A DNA stretch of 64,000 nucleotides from Membranipora membranacea. Taxonomy: Eukaryota > Bryozoa > Gymnolaemata > Cheilostomatida > Membraniporidae. The translations under genes and the position numbers were made by a program. Positions 60,959 through 64,000 of the stretch are shown piece by piece. The number at the start of each line of letters is the position of its first letter. The first letter of the stretch is position 1. The stretch is taken from contig OU612069.1 in NCBI GenBank assembly GCA_914767715.1, positions 25,851,387-25,915,386 of the forward strand. The letters run 5' to 3'. The notes under the pieces are model-generated. The model did not search any database. It had not been told where the DNA came from and saw nothing but the letters and a program-made list of their open reading frames with translations.

Positions 60959-62870
60959 ACATTGATATCACCTCTATTGTCACAGTTTATCCTTGCTAAT
61001 TATGTTGCATAAAAATTGATAAGGAACTCTCAGGATGTCTTATGCAACGTGAACAGTTCACTTCTTACCCTCACAATCACTCGAAAAATGTCTTAAACAA
61101 AAAAGCAAATGTTAACGATATGGTAGAACAATACATTATCATTGACCTAAACCACATAAACCTGACTGTTGACTAAAATCGAGAGCAATCAGCTAAAGCT
61201 TGATTAGAAACCCAATCAGCCAGAGTAGATAGAGAAGATAGAGTAGATAGCACCATAAGATCAATAACCCTGACAGTAATGGCCCCGAATGTGTGGCCTG
61301 AAACCCTGGCTTACAATCAAAGCACAGCTACAGATAGGGCAGATCAACACATAGGATGTAACCTCATATCCCTTAGCGTGTAATAATGGTCAGGGTGAGT
61401 CCTTGCTGAAATGTTATTGTAATTCCTCTCTATTTGAAATATCCTCTTCCAGATCTAGCATGGCCTAGTAGGACTGTCACTTTAAACTGATCTTTACAGC
61501 AAGTGTGTGGCAGTAAAGCAGCTATTCAACACAAAATGCCTGGTCCCTGCACCTACACCTCACACACCTAGTAAGATATTAGATCTCAAGGTATTTGTCT
61601 GAGAAGCTGTGTTAATATTACAAATAACATATCAGGGTAAAACGGTAATTGCACCATTATATCATCAGTTGAAATGAAGGATGTCAGTGGTTGTGACAAA
61701 ACTGAACCTGCTTGTATAGACTACATAGGTTACACATGATTATATGAATGCAATTGGGGATGCCAAGAAATAAGCAACCTAGCTTCAAAATACACATTCT
61801 TCAATTGGTGAAAAACTTAATGATCAAACAAAAGTTTGCTGCGCCCTCAGGAGGAAAGACTTATAATATTATTTTGATTTCACCTATTTAGAGTTTTCTC
61901 ACAACAAAACCTCAGCAGGTGGTTCGAAGCAAATCCACTTTCATTTACAAATAAATAACTAGAACCTTTTTCTCATGTAATGGATTCTTGCATATAAAAC
62001 AACCAATATCCTTGTATTTTGTAAACAGGTTCTTGTCAGTCCATTATATGATTGGTGATAAAACACCACACGCCAATTTTCTTCTTACAAAACTGAGCAA
62101 AGTACTTAAAATGGTCATAAATTTTCAATTTAAAAAGTGATACCCAGCTTGGAAAAAGTGAGGGTTTGATGCTATCGAAGGACAAATACAGGTTCTCCCT
62201 AGCGAACCTTTGTGCCAGTCTATACAATGACTTGCGTGCAAACATTAAGCTGTGCCACAATCTCAAATCTTATTTGCAATAGCAACGATACTGGAGAATA
62301 TTGAAGCGAGTGTATACCTTGTTGAATTTCGTATTGTATAAACTCCTGAAACAGTACATGTTACAATAAATTTTACCTAGGAGGTAGAAAAAATTCTACT
62401 TGTTGTGGAGTTTGTATTTCCTATATTCTATATTTTTACATTATATGTATGGGGACATAATTCCTATTTTGACCTATTTGTTTAATCTAAACAATGAACG
62501 GTATGATAATGAAACAATTCACATGCCAAACATTCTGATATTGAGAGAATTCTTGGTTGAAATTGCATTGTGGGGATTCTTGTTGACATGCCATTTCATT
62601 AACCAAATACTTGCAAAAGTCTGCTCATGTTAGACCAGTAGAAATTAAAATACTTCAATTGAATAATGTCAATATTTTTAAGAGGTTAGTATGATATTGG
62701 GTGGTCTAAGACCACTGTGTTGCGGCAGCATATCCGAATTTTTTTCTCCTATCACATTCACTTCACTTTTTGCGCATAAGATAAATAATTTTTTGATACC
62801 TCGAGTTATATATAGAGGATTTAAAAACACAACCAAGTTCAATTTTCGTGATAAACATTTACCTTCATAT

Positions 62871-64000
62871 CATACAACATATAAATGTTTCTTCAATTAC
62901 TCTGACCCTCATTTCTTTACCATAGTTGAAGAGTTTTGAGGATTCAATATCATGTTTAGAAAGTTGGAGTATCATCATTCAGCAGACCCCTCCCAAGTAT
63001 TGTTCTAAGATTGGGTGGATACATTTGCATCTTTCTTCTCCATGTTCAAGTGTCAAGGGAAATTGAGGGGATTTCATCTAGTTCATTCGCTTCATTGGCT
63101 GGTGTTTTGATCGGCTATACAAAATAATGGAAACAAATAGGTGCAGCTTTAAATGCCACCAGACTGCAGAGATGTGTGAATAACAGAGAGGTTGTGTTGA
63201 CATGATTGACTAGGTGTGATTTTGGTTGTTTGGCAATGTTATTTGGATTTTCTGCTGCAAACAAAGGTTTTTGGTCATCATCGGAAAAATGCCATTCTCT
63301 GCTCATATAAGCATCCATCTTTTGCTCTTATAGTGGAAACAGTCGTTGGAGGAGGTAGGTGATTTGGTGGTTTGAACTGCAGTATTATCATATCGACTTC
63401 AATCAAGAAACAAGCTCTAGCTTTTTTAGGACACTGTGGTAATAGACGGACTATGAAAGTCTAAGAAACTATCGAGAGACTAGACTCCAACCTATTGATT
63501 GTTTATTGGGTTCTACAAATACATGATAATAAACGGGCTTCAAAACCACAACATACAGATGAAAAAATTGGATATGCTTGCGAGCTGAACAAACGTGTAA
63601 ACAAGGTCGCAGTGAGGTGAAGACCAAGGAAAATTCATCATTCAATAACATTGGAGGTTAATACTCAGCCTTGTGATCTGTTTGTGTCCTTGCCGTTTTT
63701 GGCAAAAACACAAAATCATGTCAAGGGTGTACAAACATGTTTTTGCCAATGCGAGGTCACTATAGGCATGGCATAAGGTGCTTTAACTGGAATCGTCTAG
63801 TTGAATACTGTACAGTTTATATTTACACTGGTGAGACCTCTTGGTATTTTTCTCCGCAAACACTCATCTGGGTCTTGGGGTCATGAGCTCATGATCTTTT
63901 TTTTGCACTCATCTAGAAGCAGAAACAACCAAGGCTATGTTTCTACATTGCATTCATTACTTTCTAAATTGTTGATATTAAATTGACAAGTAACAAATTC
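62871..64000 (-). repeat. Long inverted repeat, right arm (cut by window edge)
   Basis: Inverted copy of 57731-58860. It is still matching at the last base of the window, so the true arm is longer. The only clear differences seen are a few substitutions, such as CACTCATC here against the inverse of GATGAGTT in the left arm. Confidence 0.92.

Larger units (their letters stand above)
59093..62870. other. Spacer of the inverted repeat, no gene recognised
   Basis: 59100-59340 continues block S homology (compare 18310-18450). It also holds two hairpins and a diverged tandem duplication, listed separately. The remaining sequence is AT-rich with chance frames only. Confidence 0.45.

Overview
The window is animal nuclear DNA. 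It is AT-rich, has GT-AG spliceosomal introns and TATA-type promoters, and is crowded with transposon remains: a BEL/Pao retroelement, hAT, Harbinger-like and other MITE-like elements, tRNA-derived SINEs and a large foldback element. BEL/Pao elements are confined to animals, and the repeat mix suggests an invertebrate. I cannot name the species. Almost every open reading frame is a chance frame in noncoding DNA.

The genuine host genes are a small family that I could reconstruct exon by exon from conserved splice phases. Each encodes a secreted, cysteine-rich protein of about 160-185 residues in four coding exons: signal peptide plus helix, CC...C...C, ...CCPGTVWY...GKCLG, and a 14-residue tail ending in C-C-x. 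Intron phases are 0, 2 and 1. On the minus strand lie copy 1 (exon 1 only, cut by the left window edge), copies 2 and 3 (15140-16481 and 36907-38248, intact, identical predicted proteins of 161 aa), and a diverged copy 4 (51668-52894, 185 aa). A plus-strand relic at 57322-57510 has a stop codon in its signal peptide and has lost its splice donor. The function is unknown; the cysteine pattern only faintly recalls EMI-type modules.

Layout. 1-1484 is a diverged copy of the gene region found at 16131-17500. 1485-4104 is noncoding with a dispersed repeat. 4105-49395 is a tandem duplication: two units of about 21.76 kb plus a third partial block. Each unit holds, in order, dispersed repeats with a 255-bp Harbinger-like MITE, a decayed BEL/Pao element, the Cys-rich gene, an unrecognised short ORF, and a foldback element of about 4.26 kb. 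That element has ~1-kb inverted arms and carries a copied fragment of the Cys-rich gene. The three direct-repeat blocks at 4105, 25862 and 47618 behave as left parent, recombinant and right parent of an unequal crossover, which I place within 19 bp (26689-26707).

49396-57321 is single copy and contains copy 4, a TA-flanked MITE, two SINEs and a hAT element with an 8-bp target-site duplication. 57322-64000 holds the pseudogene and a long inverted repeat (arms of at least 1.13 kb, spacer about 4 kb) that runs off the right edge.

The genes form one locus evolving by duplication, loss and transposon shuffling; nothing indicates an operon or a metabolic pathway.
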